Below, piece after piece: positions 1 to 11,814 of a stretch of 64,000 nucleotides of DNA. This stretch comes from Eumeta japonica (taxonomy: Eukaryota; Arthropoda; Insecta; Lepidoptera; Psychidae), in the NCBI GenBank assembly GCA_005406025.1, contig BGZK01000222.1, positions 124,001-188,000 of the forward strand. The letters run 5' to 3'. Under the pieces are notes generated by a model. The model saw nothing but the letters and a program-made list of their open reading frames with translations, ran no database searches and had not been told where the DNA came from. Made by a program: the position numbers and the translations under genes. Each line of letters opens with the position of its first letter. Position 1 is the stretch's first letter.

Positions 1-235
1 TCCTTCTATGGCGATGACCAAAGACAGCATCGGTGCTGTGCGGCTCAAGAGATTGACAGAATGGTGACCTACCAGCAGATTTAGACAAGCTTAGGCATCA
101 ATATGAGTCAAGTGCACAAAATCCTTCATAAGTATTAGCGGTCAGTAAACTTTGTACTCGGCGGATACCTCAAAATTTGACAGACTCTCAAAAACTCCGT
201 CATATTAATTAATGCCGCAAAATAATGGAAATGAT
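1..235 (+). mobile_element. Mariner fragment (middle of transposase), lineage 1
   Basis: The translated remnant matches the DNA-binding/linker part of the mariner copy at 7775-9009: both have the stretch coding for 'MVTTEDNVGAARL'-like residues, the 'QMRKILHEYL'-like helix and the 'LTDAQK' region, here with stops and frameshifts. It starts at the window edge, so the 5' end is not visible. Similarity stops near 235, where unrelated AT-rich DNA begins. It is a dead fragment. Confidence 0.7.
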
Positions 236-655
236 TCTTATGTTTGTATGTAATGAAATTATGAGTCTTCATTTTATTCACACGTTCATTCGTCTGTATT
301 CGTCGGTATTGACTTCAAAATTGTTTTCATTTATTTTTGTACATTTTCTATCAGTATATACTATTCTATTCTATGTTTCTAATTAGCATTCTGTTATTTA
401 GAGTGATGAATGTATGATACAATTCGATACCTCAAATGACGCGCAGCTGAAGAAAAGAAAAAAAATTGTGTTGAGCGGATTTTTTTTCCTGTATTTTGGT
501 ATTTGAAAACATGTATAATTATGGATAAAACCTCAATCAGGATATAGTGGCTCTAGGCATGATCAATCATTTTTTTTAAATCGATGTACAGAAAAATAGA
601 ATGTTTTACTGTTATTTGGAAAATAATTGCAAAACTAATAATGAAAAAATTGAAT
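236..655. other. AT-rich spacer between two mariner fragments
   Basis: No open frame, repeat or recognisable motif was seen here. The stretch separates a lineage-1 mariner fragment from the 3' half of a different mariner, so it is either an insertion or ancient flanking DNA. Confidence 0.5.
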
Positions 656-1265
656 GCCCGAATTGTTGAAGGTCCACAAACCCGAACATCGGTGGAAGAC
701 AGAAACTTCTGAAAAGTTATGGCTATTGCGGAGATGAAAAGATTTGCCGGTGGTGTACGACGTAGTTACAGGTGACGAAAGATGGATTTACTGTTGCGAT
801 TCCGAAACCAAAAGGAAGTCTGTTCAGGGCGGGTTTCCTTCCTTGAAAATAATAAAACAGTTAATTCGGAGTTGTACACACAATTCGTTTGCCAGCAGTA
901 TTTGAAAAAATAAGAAAGAACAACTAATAACGCAGAATCTTTTTAATGACGACAATGCCAGCTGTCACACGTCGGCCCAAACACATAGGTTTTTGGAAGG
1001 TCAAAAGATCGAATTGACGGCTCACCCTACACCCTACAGCCCCGATTTGACATCCAACAATTTCTATTTATTGCCAAACGTGAAAAATAAATGACGTGGT
1101 CAACGTTTTTCAAGCCGTGAAGAGGCCGTTGATGCGTTCAAAATGCACGTTTTGGAGATGCCGCAATCAGAATGGAAAAAAGTGCTATAAAAATTGGTAT
1201 CAGCGAATGCAAAAGTGCATCAGTCATCATGGCGAATATTTTGAAAAGCAATAAAACCATATTAA
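656..1265 (+). mobile_element. Mariner C-terminal half, lineage 2 (degenerate)
   Basis: Frame-shifted translation gives mariner landmarks in order: a 'DERWIY'-like first catalytic region (about 770), 'DDNASCHTSAQT' (about 948), 'LTAHPTPYSPDL' (about 1020), 'FSSREEAVDAFKMHVL' (about 1115) and an 'RMQKC..HHGEYFEKQ' C-terminus (about 1205-1245). The third catalytic Asp, expected four residues after 'SPD', reads as Asn, and several stops interrupt the frame, so the copy is inactive. Its residues differ clearly from the lineage-1 mariners at 7.8 and 23 kb, so the neighbouring 1-235 fragment is not its missing half. Subfamily was not assigned. Confidence 0.75.
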
Positions 1266-1437
1266 ATGATAGATGTTTATTTTTTTTATATTTCGGACAT
1301 AAATAGCAGCCCTTGTATTATAGACGTAAATGTTCGTTTAAAGTTTTATCATTCAAAATTCAATTGAACAAATTCGAATGATATTTTGATGAAGTTATAT
1401 GATGTACTAGAATGTGACGTAGATTCTTTTTTTTATA

Positions 1438-2526
1438 TCTATGTATATAAAAATGAATCGCTAAATGTGTTGCTAAGCGCAAAAATTCGAAAGCGGCTGG
1501 ACCAACTCGATTTTTTTTTCAAATACTCATTAAAATCGGAGGAAGGTCCATATGAAGAAAAACAAGAAAAAAATTCCGAAAAATTGGAAAATTCGGGAAA
1601 AATTGAAAGTGCTTTCTTCTAAGGTATTTTTGTATCAACTCATGACCATTACCTACGATTTGAACGATGGATATACCTAATTCTTTGTTTATGTTAGGAA
1701 TCAAACGCGACATCGGAATTGATATTTATATTAATCGATTAAAAAGATGAAGGAATTCGAATTTATAAAAATAAATGTTTGTCTCCTATGTGCCTAAATC
1801 ATTGACCCAATTACAGCCAAATTTTGGTGATACGTTTTGCAAACGCACCAAGGAATGAAACTAGTATTTTTCCGCGTCTGGCCTGCTAAAACGAACTATT
1901 GAACCGATTCCAAAAATTATTTCACTAATAGATAGCAAAGCTATTCTTAAGTAAATTAGACAGCCAACATTTACCCTCGGCTTCATCCATGCGTTTATAT
2001 TCCTAAGACGATTTTAATAATTCTTTAACCTATAGAGAGCTACACTATCCCCGAGTAACATAACGTATATTTTATTTTGATACTAGCATTTGCCCCGGTT
2101 GGCAGCTCACCGACGCGACGGTAAGGATCTTTATATTTTGTATAACCGAAACAATGCTGAAACTGGTAAGCTTTTTTTAGCTTTGCATACCCTGTCTGGA
2201 ACTCTGTGCACGCCCCTGGGAATCTTAATTGAAAGCGGGATGGAAGCAGAATCAAGAACGGAACTAAGAAGAGAACCGAAAGCGCGAGCAGGACTAAAAT
2301 TAAGAACAGATCTGGGACCGAAAACCTGTGTAGGGACAGGATTAAAATCAAAAATGTGACCGTGCTCGGAATTGACAAAGAGACAGAATTGAGATTGACA
2401 TCGATCAATACAAAAGAGAAAAGAATTCATTCTATGTTCGTGCTGGCAGAGCTGCGGGCATTAACTATATGGGTAAGCCAAGCCACCCACAAATAAGGGC
2501 AAAACAAGGTCTGTCGGGTCAGCTAG
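1438..2526 (+). mobile_element. Non-autonomous Helitron-like element
   Basis: The boundaries fit Helitron rules: the 5' end is TC preceded by A (1437/1438) and the 3' end is CTAG followed by T (2523-2526/2527). The 5' part carries the 'AAAATGAATCGCTAAATGTG...GGCTGGACC' type of lepidopteran Helitron head, and the 3' part a degenerate stem-loop around 2499-2516. The middle is purine-rich ('GGAAC/GGACC...AAGAACGG' units, 2220-2400). No Rep/helicase coding was seen, so it would need a partner in trans. A second copy with the same tail lies at 25248-25811. Open frames inside are not conserved and are not called genes. Confidence 0.6.
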
Positions 2527-2579
2527 TAAAAGATATCTTTTTATATGAATACCAGAAAAATAATAATTAGAAACAGCTT

Positions 2580-3087
2580 CTTACACCATAGAAAGCGATA
2601 TTATCCCAGAGTATTATAATTTATATTCTATTTTGATATCGTTTACCTTCGGCTTCGTAAAGTATGGAATTATGGGTACTATAACCTATATCTTATTTTG
2701 ATATGAAGCATTTGCCTTCGGCTCCGTCTAAATTGAAATTGTGAGTATTATAACCTATATGTTATTTTAATACACTAGCGTTTGCCTCCAGCTTCGTCCA
2801 AATTTAATTTGTAACCGGTAGCGCCATTGGAATTAGAAGGGGGGACGAGGAGTAGAATTGAGAACCGGACTAGAACCAGAAACGAGAACGGAACTGGGAC
2901 AGAAATTGAAAACGAAACCGGATCGAATTCGAGTTGGGATCAGGATCAGAATAATGAGCAGTACCGAGACCGGAATAGAGCGCGTGACCGGAATTAAAAT
3001 TGGCAGCAAGATCGAACGGTATAAAAGATGAAGAAGTTCATTCTACATCCACGTGGGTCCTCACCCACGCGCGCGTACTGAAGCTAA
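2580..3087 (+). mobile_element. Helitron-like fragment with CTAA 3' end
   Basis: This copy has three imperfect repeats of a unit with 'TATAACCTATAT' and 'TTTGCCTTCGGCTTCGTC' (2610-2810), then the same purine-rich body as the element before it. The 3' end has a 6-bp stem with a 6-nt loop (CGTGGG 3052-3057, CCCACG 3064-3069), then CTAA at 3084-3087 followed by T, as expected for Helitron ends (CTRR|T). The 5' end is unclear. Confidence 0.5.
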
Positions 3088-4021
3088 TGTTTCGTTAATT
3101 ATTATAATATTTAAGGATCTGAAGTTGAGATTTTTCCCACTTTTTGCCTACCTCTTTGTTAAATCGCATCCACTTGGTCTTGTCTTGATTCATCTCTCTG
3201 GATACAGCTGACTCATATCTGAAAAAAGTTTTATTTCATTATATTACAAGAATAGTAACAGTAAGCCTTTAAACCTAAATATTTTCAGAAAAGAGAGAAA
3301 GTCTAAAATACAATGTGCTGATGCATCATCGAGTGCAAATGGTGACGGTCAATGATGCAAGCGACGCGAAACGCCAATGCATTTGATCGACGAATTCCAG
3401 TTTTGGACGCAGTTATTTTAGTAAAATGGCGCAAACTTAAAAGTGTATCGCAATCCTACAGAGAAAAAAAAAACTTATGGAAGTGCGCCAACTGTGATGA
3501 GATAAGTGTTCATAAAGAGGTGACATAAAATTTAATACTGTATAGTGACGCTTCGCTGTAAGCATTCCTGTTCCTCTGAATGCTTAAATTTACATGTAAG
3601 CGTCACGCTTGTATTTACATTACGTGTCCACTCTCACGGTGACGAGTCCGAAAGAATTAGCCTTTGCCAAACAACTCGAAAGCAAAAAATCGCTATTTGT
3701 ATCACCTGTTTACTTAGTAATAATACTACCTTATAATTCAATCAAAAAGTCAAAATCAGTATCATTAAAAAAAAAAAAAAATGCGCCGCCGCCGATCGGC
3801 CGACACGAGGTTAGTTCGACTTGTATAATAATATTAACAAAATACAATAATATTTTTGTATTATTTTATCCTATTATTATTATATTAAATGACTAATTTA
3901 TATATATATGAGAGAGAGACATGCGATGGTTTTGCATGTGTTGCAATAATCTGAACTCGATCAAGGTTATATACTTAATCAAAATTTAGAACCCTTAAAA
4001 CGTAGAACCCTTAGGAGTAAG

Positions 4022-4024
<3 letters not shown>
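3088..4024. other. Non-coding, no gene seen
   Basis: AT-rich DNA with a poly(A) run near 3769-3781 followed by a short GC-rich motif (GCCGCCGCCGATCGGCCG). The two short overlapping open frames at 3545-3896 look random. Confidence 0.5.

Positions 4025-4085
<61 letters not shown>
4025..4085. repeat. (TA)n microsatellite
   Basis: About 30 uninterrupted TA dinucleotides. Confidence 0.99.
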
Positions 4086-4086
<1 letters not shown>

Positions 4087-4087
<1 letters not shown>

Positions 4088-4900
4088 CACGACGACACCG
4101 CAAACGGCCCTAACGATTACGATGGAATTTTTTATGTCGATAAAGATTTTCTTTTTCAATGTGTCCGTATGAGCAACTCACTTGTAAAAAAATCTATTTT
4201 ACATAAAAATATTATTTTTACACGTTGCTTCGGCACGAACAAATTCCGAATAGTAAGCACAATTTTTTTAGCATCTCCTTACGGTTTCGAGGTAATTGGA
4301 TTGTCGTTACGCCTTTGACTGTCAACCACAGACGACTACAACATAAATAATTAAAGGTTAATTTAGCGATTGAGTATTGTTAGAAATGAACATAGGCAAC
4401 TTTACCCGAGCGAATTTATATACTCACCAATACCAACGTATTTATATACCCAGGGCAAATTCGGTTGCCCGAGTACTTATTGACAATACATGGATTTCCT
4501 TTAGTGTTTTCGGTGGCAATATCTTCGAGCGTATTGTGATCGGCAGTCATTTCATTTATCGATCTGAGGGATGTTACTCTATACCCATTGATTTTCCAAT
4601 CACTAATATTGTCTCTCACTGTCGAAATTTTTATTAATATTATTCTTGCCAAATTAGACTAAAATCATACCTATGAAAACCAAAAAATCTATTTTAGGGA
4701 CGCGATCCCCGGCGTCACTTCTGTATCTCCCACTTCTACCTGAGTGAAATTGAATACTTGTTTCTTCATTTTATTATCATTAATGTTTATCAATTTCTTA
4801 TCTATAACGAGTTCTGGTATAGATAACGTAACGGTCTTATTTCTTCTGAAAAAAGTCTTAATTAGTCTTTATTCTTTTCAATCATTCTATTATCCTATTA
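4087..4900. other. Non-coding, TE-like traces
   Basis: The stretch after the microsatellite (4090-4180) contains 'CAAACGGCCCTAACGATT', a type of motif common near the heads of insect transposons. Two opposed open frames at 4377-4652 show no recognisable domain. No supported gene. Confidence 0.4.
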
Positions 4901-4904
4901 ATGT

Positions 4905-5495
4905 TATAAATGTGAAAGTGGGTACGTTTGGATGTTTGTTCCTCAATCACGCTTTAACAGCTGAACAGAATTCACTGCAACTGTACTGTGACATAGTTTA
5001 TACATCACAATAACATACAGACTGTAATTCATAAAGATATTAACTTTCGCTCGCGACTTTACTTGTGTGATCTCGGAACGATTTTTTTTTTATTTATGCC
5101 GATTGGTTATTGTTGACGACAATGTTCAAGTTCAATACAGCGAGAACGTTTCATACCAAAAACATTCGCGGCGTCGTGTTTGTGTTTTCGGTATAAGAAT
5201 ATGGGCTTTACCGCTATGGATTCGAGAAGGGGAACGAAATCGGCATTGTGGTTGATTACGTTATGGATCAGTAAACAAGATGAAAGAATTCGTTGTATGT
5301 CCACGCACCGGATCCGCGGGTGAATTGTGAACATTTTGAAAAGAAACTGAAACTGAATCAGGACCAGAGTTGGAATCAAAAGTGGAGTCAAGACTGAATC
5401 GAAAGCAGGAATAATATCATGGTCATGGTTAACGGTGATCGATTGATATAAAAGATGAAAGATAGATTTCTTATCCACGCGTGTAGAGCCCTATT
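4905..5495 (+). mobile_element. Helitron-like dispersed repeat, copy 2
   Basis: This region aligns by eye over most of its length with 60910-61557. Shared blocks include 'AATGTGAAAGT', 'CTCAATCAC', 'GCTGAACAGAATT', 'GTCGATTGG..ATTGTT', 'GGCATTGTG' and 'GATATAAAAGATGAAAGA', followed by a GC-rich 'CCACGC' tail. The CTRR end is not clear in this copy. Short open frames on either strand are not shared between copies. Confidence 0.5.
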
Positions 5496-6820
5496 ATTCA
5501 TGTAAATAAGTACGTTTTTATATTTTTCAATAAAACACTTCCCTAGACTCTACAATTTAGACGATGCACTCTAAAAATGGCCACGTTCGCGTTATACAAT
5601 TTACATTTTAGTCAAAAAAAAAAACTATGTAAAAGCAATTTTGACATTTTTTTTTCATTATATGTAACTACCAGTGATAGATCGTTCTTTAGGATATAAT
5701 AATAATAAAGCTTTATTTAGTTACATAAAAAAAAACTTACTCAATAATCATATTCTCATTATATTTAATTACTAATAATACCAATAATAATATAAAAACA
5801 AATATAGAGAAAAAAATGGGTGCGTGTACTTACGTACGCGCGTGAGAAGTCATACTTCTTTGGCATCATTAAAAAATCGTTTTTAATTGCATGCAAATAA
5901 TTACATTACATATTAAATAAAATTAAATAAAAGGACTGGAAAAGGATAGTCAACCTATCAATTAGAACCTCAATTATACAAATTTATACACAATTTTTTT
6001 TCCCTAATATTTACGAATAGTAAATAATATTAATCAAAATATTCAATTTAAATCACTACTGATTATAATTTATTAGTACACATATAATTCGCACTTGTAG
6101 GAAATGAAAATACGTGTTGTGAATGTAGAAACTAGAAACATGTGAATAAATATTATAGATTATGAACACAGTGATCAGAGGCGACGAGCGTGCCAACATG
6201 CGCGACTAATAGAGGTTTCATTTCTGTTTTGTTGGTAGCACTTAATGAGCGGTTTAGTGGCCAACTTCAACCTGTTAATTTTGTGTTACACTGATGCGCG
6301 CGCATCTTAAAATTTCACTGTCATCATTTTATCATAACGCGCCTAAAAAAAACAACTTCAATAAATAAATAATTGTAAATTGGTAGAAAATATTTCAAAA
6401 TATTATTTGTTTTTGAGTCGACTGCGCCTTTTTCTTTAGGATATAGCCCATTTTAATAATTCTCGTTTTGGAAAAATGTATATTAAAAATTACAGTGATT
6501 TGTCATTGTGCATTTTTGAAATAAGAGATTTCATTTGAAATCCTAAACCCGAGACCTCACTGTAAATTTCCAATTCAATCCCTAAAATTAATACCTTAAA
6601 TTCGATTTCTTTTTGAGTAATACGTATAAAAATGCATGCATGTAATCAATTTGATTGCTATGCTAGTGCAGTCACTTATTTCAGACTCCTTATCAATTTA
6701 TGCAGGTTGATAATAAAAGGCGAAATGATGAAAGATCTAAAGAGCAGTGCTCGAATTTGTACAGGACCATGGCTACAGACGCAACATATCATCTCAAATA
6801 ATTCTATTCATAAATATACT
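5496..6820. other. AT-rich non-coding stretch
   Basis: Poly(A)/poly(T) runs and AT-rich sequence. A short GC-rich patch near 6180-6300 is the only departure. No gene, repeat or RNA was recognised. Confidence 0.5.
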
Positions 6821-6958
6821 TTTTTATAACATAATCGAGGAGCAAATGAATAGGCGAGCTAGCACAGAGTAAATGGTCACTGCAGCCCATGGGCACTCGC
6901 AACCCCCGCGAAATTACTAGTGCGTTGCCGGCCTCTGGGAAGTAATACGATGTCTAAT
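6821..6958 (+). repeat. Dispersed SINE-like repeat, copy 1
   Basis: It begins with T5ATAACATA, then has 'GAGCA', 'GGTCACTGCAGCCCATGG', 'CACTCGCAAC', 'AGTGCGTTGCCGGCCT' and ends 'GATGTCTAAT'. The same order of motifs recurs at 32241-32386. From memory this resembles a very common lepidopteran interspersed repeat, but the family name was not established. Confidence 0.55.
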
Positions 6959-7561
6959 AGAAGAGATCGGTCTGATGCAAGAGAGGAGGAACGGGGCACC
7001 GGAACTGTCACTCACTGGACGATAAGCAACAGCGAAAAGTGCTATATCACGTTCGTGCTTTGTGAAAGTGCAGTATTTCATCAGGCGAGTAGACCCATTT
7101 TTTGAGCTGCAGCCAAGTTGGCCACGGCATGTCTCTACCGCGGTACACTACCGCGGTTTTAGGGGCTCGAAATTATAAAATAAATGAAACAAAACTATTG
7201 GCAAATTGAGTTATAGAGAAATCATAGATTAAAAAGGACATAAATTGTAAGTCCGTATCTAACTGTCAAAGCGTCCGAGCTGTTAAATACAAGGAATGTG
7301 AATAACATAATTTGAAAATAAATGATATTATTTACACTGCATACTTTACGTTAATGTTATTCCTTCATAAGAACAAGTATTATTACGTCCGTATTTGATT
7401 GCAAACATAAACAAAAGTGATATGATACAAACAAGAGATAACGGAACACGTTGTTATTTATTTATTAAGTGTTAATCTGATCTATGCAGTTAAGAATAAT
7501 CCTTCATCATGCTCTGAAAGTAATGCTAAGACTCTCAGAGGTCGAAACACATATCAAAAAG

Positions 7562-7751
7562 AAAGTCATTTTAATGGCGATGTCTCCACCGCCGCGTAAG
7601 CCCGCACTTCGGACTTCTTCTACAACCGCCTCGGAGAACGGATTTCTTGCGGGGTGTGGATAAAATGATGGACAGCGTTGATATTTCGGCTTCTTATATT
7701 TCAGCACGAGCTTCACATGTGGCGCACGGAGTACAACTGCGACGAATGCAC
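7562..7751 (-). repeat. Unclassified dispersed repeat B, copy 1
   Basis: Read on the minus strand, this segment matches 32045-32225 on the plus strand. Shared blocks are 'GTGCAT.....GTCGCAGTTGTAC', 'TGTGAAGCT.GTGCTGAA', 'CTGTCCATCATTTT' and 'GTGC.GGCTTACGC.GCGGT'. An open frame covers this copy on the minus strand (7507-7716), but the matching frame at 32 kb is broken, so no protein is called. Confidence 0.55.
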
Positions 7752-7774
7752 TTTCTTTTGTAGTTCTCCCGTGT

Positions 7775-9009
7775 TATGGAGGTCACACTGAAAACTTTGG
7801 CCATTTAGGAACTGTAAAATAATAAAACATATTTAAATTTAACAAATGGAACTCTTTGCCAACATTATTATGTATACTGTATTCATCTGTCATTTGTTTT
7901 TACAAATTGGCGGCAGAGTCTGTCTAAAATCAAATTAAATTTAACGACAGAGAATTTTCGTGCAATAATTTTCTATGACTTTCGTTGTCATTTAAGCCAA
8001 CAAGAAAGTTATAACAGATTTCGGTTGACCTTTAATGACGAAGCTCCTTCTCTTGCCACTGATAATAACTGGTTTAACGATTTCAAACGTGGTCGCACTA
8101 ATTTGACTGACGATCAATGCAAGGGACGCCCTTCGATGGTGACGACCGAAGACAACGTCGGTGCTGCGCGACTCATGATACAGACTAAGAAAAGAGGACT
8201 TACCAGCAGATTCGGACAAGGTTAGGCATAGGTATGTGTCAAATGCGCAAAATCCTTCATGAATATTTAGCGGTCAGGAAGCTTGGTATTGCGTAGATAC
8301 CTCATAATTTGACCGACGCTCAAAAACTCGGTTGTGTTAATTAGTGTCGCGAAATGATGCTAAATTTTCCGGCAGTGACACAAATAGTATATATGACATA
8401 GTTACAGATGATGAAAGCTGGATTTACAGTTACGATCCCGAAACCAAAAGGCAGTGTGTGTGTGGTGGCTTCTTTCTTTGGAATGACAATTGACAAGTTA
8501 TTATGCAACAATTGTTTTAGAAGATAAAAAAACAATTACTGCAGACTGGTACACTAACAATTGTTTGCCTCATGTTTTGGTAAAAGTTTGGGAAAAACGA
8601 CCTTGCAGTAGGATTTTCCTTCATCATGACAACGCCTCACCACACACCGCTAGTCAAACAAATAAAAATTTGAGGACGTTAGTTATAGAAATACTGGCTC
8701 ACCCGCCTTACAGGCCCGACGTCGCACTATGCGATTACAGTTTATTTTCTAAATAAAAGGAAAAGTTCAAGGAGAGTGGTTTATGGACGCAGAACAAGCA
8801 GTGACTGCATATAAAAAGGCCATCGCGACCTGTAAGTTTTAGGGTCAAAATGTATCTCTCAGTGGTTCCATGGAACGCAGCGACGACTTGATGTCAGCGG
8901 ACACTATTTTAAAAGACAGTAATAATAAAAATAAGCTAAGTTGTGAGTCTTAAGTGAGCTAATTTGCTCACTTTTTGATTTTCTTAGGGCTTTCAGTGTA
9001 ATCCACGTA
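7775..9009 (+). mobile_element. Near full-length mariner (DD34D), lineage 1, inactive
   Basis: A Tc1/mariner-family DNA transposon of 1,235 bp. Inverted ends (TATGGAGGTCACACTGAAA at 7775; CAGTGTAATCCACGTA ending 9009) fit each other imperfectly and carry TA at both edges. Transposase landmarks: N-terminal helix-turn-helix with 'YNRFRLTFNDEAPSL' (about 8010-8060), 'LTDDQCKGRPSMVTTEDNV' (8105-8160), a 'YDPETK'-like region near 8435, 'HHDNASPHTASQT' (about 8622) and 'AHPPYRPDVALCDYSLF' (about 8700-8750). Spacing from the Asp of HDN to the Asp of 'LCD' is 34 residues, as in classical mariners. Stops and frameshifts (for example 8223) break the protein. Near 8457 about 75 bp are missing relative to the copy at 23084-24343, which still has the 'WVFPFEELPTKVK' segment. 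Confidence 0.88.
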
Positions 9010-9325
9010 AAAAGTATTTTGTGTTACAACAACATGACAAAACTCTCAATATTATGCATAAAAACTTACATTTGGAATTGTTTAAGTTACAACAATTATG
9101 AATATACTACAGTATATTCTAAGCTTTTAAGCGGTTGAATATTTAAAAATTGTATGACTTCTCCGGAACAAAAACGAAAAAATATAAAGTACTTTTATTA
9201 ATTCCTGTAGTAGTAGCTTCTCAAGTGTTCGGTATTTTGGTACTAAATGCAATAATTGATTATGAAGTCACTAATCAAATAATCCTGAAGTGCTTATCAA
9301 TTGTCGAGCATATAAATAAAGGTTA

Positions 9326-9377
9326 TTTACTGAACTTGACTCATGCAGATAAATCTACATGAGTCAAATTCAGTAAA
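9326..9377. repeat. 20-bp inverted repeat, 12-nt loop
   Basis: TTTACTGAACTTGACTCATG (9326-9345) is the reverse complement of 9358-9377 with one mismatch, separated by CAGATAAATCTA. It would form a stable hairpin and lies in repeat C. Confidence 0.9.
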
Positions 9378-9682
9378 CATACAAAATACTTCCTGATGGG
9401 CTTTTATTTAAAAGGCAAAGGCGAAAATAAAACTATGGCTGTCAGGAAAGCAATTCAGGTTAGTTCAAACATAATTAGTGAAGATCTCAATATAAAAGTC
9501 ATCACAATCATTTAATGCTTACAATTAATTTACTACTCTTTTGGCAATGGAATTTAGAATTTTATTACGGCTCCATGGAGTAACAAATTCAACTACTAGG
9601 GTTTAAAATGTATATTTAACGATGTCATAGCCAATATTGCTCAGTCAGTACTTAGGACAATAATCTCACTCTCTCTCAAAAT

Positions 9683-9717
9683 AAGAGGGGGGGGGAGGGT
9701 GGAGGGAGGGAGAGAGA
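9683..9717. repeat. G-rich purine tract
   Basis: A low-complexity run of G blocks and GA repeats containing several G3+ runs on the plus strand; a G-quadruplex is possible. Confidence 0.9.
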
Positions 9718-10460
9718 TAATTATGTAAAGCTTGACGCAAAGAAAATAAAACGTAAGCAATAACTGATCATTCGTTTAATAAATTCTTCAAATTATGTAT
9801 TTGCTATTTTTTTTTTATTTGCCCTAACTAATATACTTAAAATTAACTCTTATTTAAATCAGAATTATGAAGTACGTCACCTAACAATGTTCTAACATGT
9901 ATAGTACAATAAAACCTTGCGTTATAATAGACTTCCAAATATTATAAAAAAATGTATATAATAATCGTATAGTGGTGTTGGTACGTATATTAGAACCACA
10001 AACGTAATGAAAATTGACACTCAAAATGATAGAATAGTCATAATTTCTATATAATGGCAACTCTGTACCGTCCGACGTCAATCGAAATTGAACCATCGTT
10101 TATGAATCAAGAACATTATTTGTTTTATGGACGATCTCGCCCGCGTTACATTTTGTTATATTCTACAAAATACTAATCATGGTTTAATATTTAGTTGTAA
10201 TAATATGGAATCACTTTTTTCACGTCAAATTTTTGATGAATATGTACATTAAGAGACTCAATAAAAACATATCTATTCAAATTCTTAATATATATTTACT
10301 TATATATGAGTTTTTTAAATAATTCCCTCCACAACAAACACTGCTACATATTTGTGTAACTAAATTCCAACCTCCTAATCTTGGGCATCAAGTTCCGTTT
10401 CATAGATGGATACAGTTTAGAAAAAATATACAAAAATTGACATTCTTTTTATTGTTATTA

Positions 10461-11090
10461 ATATGCTGAAACTTAATTTTTTAAACAATTATGATTAAAA
10501 AAAAATGAAACTTTATTAAGCATTAATATAACAAGTATTGACTTCAAATTATTATCTATCAGATTACAAAGTGATTTAAATCATATGCCAAAGTTTTAAA
10601 TGTATTTTAGAAGTTTGTAATGATTCAGGTTTACGGGCTTATTTATGCTAAGTGCCAAAAATAAGCACACGGTTTATTTATTTTGAACCTCCATATGAAC
10701 ATTTATAATCAAAAATATTTAGTGCGATACTAACTTCCATAGAACAATGGGCATCATCCTTTGGGTCAGATTAAAAAAAAAGGTAGAAACATATTCATCG
10801 TACGGAACCCTTTCCACGCGAGTTCAACTCGCGCTCGTCTGTCTGCTTTTTATTAACAAATAATTTCCTGTTGATACAAGTTCTTGAGCAGCTTTCACTT
10901 TCACGCTTTATTGAACTAAATAGCGAAAAAAATTGAATTAACAATTTTAATTGAAGTAAAAAAGCGTGTGGTATTAGACAGGTATTGGAGTCGTCACAAT
11001 AAACAAAATGAGAACGAATGAGCTTTACCAGTAGCAATTGAAGCGGTCCACTTTCCATGTTTCGGCTCTATCGTCATAGTAGAGGATCTG
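10461..11090. other. Non-coding, no gene seen
   Basis: AT-rich sequence. A minus-strand open frame at 10795-11058 shows no domain or coding-like composition and was not called. Confidence 0.4.
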
Positions 11091-11460
11091 AAGTAAAATC
11101 GTCCTTCACTGTTGTGTCAACCAGAAGAAAGCGATATTTTATCGAATGAAATAAGTTCCTGGACATAACTTGATAAAGCAACCCCCTAAAAATGCTCATG
11201 GTTATAGTTAAAGGTAAGCTACCGAGGTGTTGGATGTTGTGTATATTATAAACTTTCCACTGGGATTTATTTTGTTCGGTAGACACACTGGCGAATTATT
11301 AAAAAAAATGTATTTTATTATAATTTTAATTAACTATAGTCATGAACATTTTTTAAGGGGTTGCCTAATCAAGTTATGTCCAGAAACTTATTTCATTCGA
11401 TAAAATATCACTTTCATCTGTTTGAAACAACCGTAAAGGACGATCTTACTTCGGATTCTC
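11091..11460. repeat. Large inverted duplication, arms about 100 bp
   Basis: The minus-strand sequence of 11091-11189 matches the plus-strand sequence of 11356-11460 with scattered differences. Both arms encode a similar peptide with 'QVMSRNLFHSIKY' and 'TTVKDD.TSD'. The arms are separated by about 165 bp. The plus-strand frame continues to 11606. The peptide is not recognised; it could come from a foldback transposon or a duplicated transposon gene piece. Confidence 0.75.
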
Positions 11461-11814
11461 GTCTATCAGACCTCGTCGAGAAAAATATAGGATTTGAGTC
11501 GTCAAAACAAATCAAATGGGCCAAAATTGGAGGAGTTCACGTACTAACAATAGACGAATTCCACTATCGAGCTCCGAGGTCTGTGTACACCTTTGTGTAT
11601 ATGTAGCATGTGGGCTAATTTTAAAAATTATTTAGGATTTTGGAAAAAAGGAAAAATTGAATTTCAAAATTCACCTTGAACGTACTAACAAACCGCGTTA
11701 ATATAACGACGGAGTAACTTAACAATAAAACCGCAAACTGAACCGCAAGAAATGGGACACGTGATTGTTGTCGCGTTTTATCGATTTTATTGAATTTTAG
11801 TGAGTAATTGTGTG

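Larger units (their letters stand above)
9147..10460. repeat. Unclassified dispersed repeat C, copy 1
   Basis: Two blocks here (9147-9345 and 10230-10460) resemble 35740-36260. Shared stretches include 'ACTTCTC', 'AAGTA.TTTTATTAATT.CTGTA', 'TGATGAATAT', 'ACACTGC' followed by 'CTACATATTTGTG.AACTAAATT', and 'TTGACATTCTTTT'. This copy is about 700 bp longer in the middle. No coding capacity was recognised. Confidence 0.45.

Noticed and set aside
2040..2430. Overlapping open frames on both strands
   Set aside because: They lie in the purine-rich body of a non-autonomous Helitron and are not preserved in the second copy.
4025..4085. TA repeat as origin or promoter TATA cluster
   Set aside because: A plain dinucleotide microsatellite is sufficient explanation.
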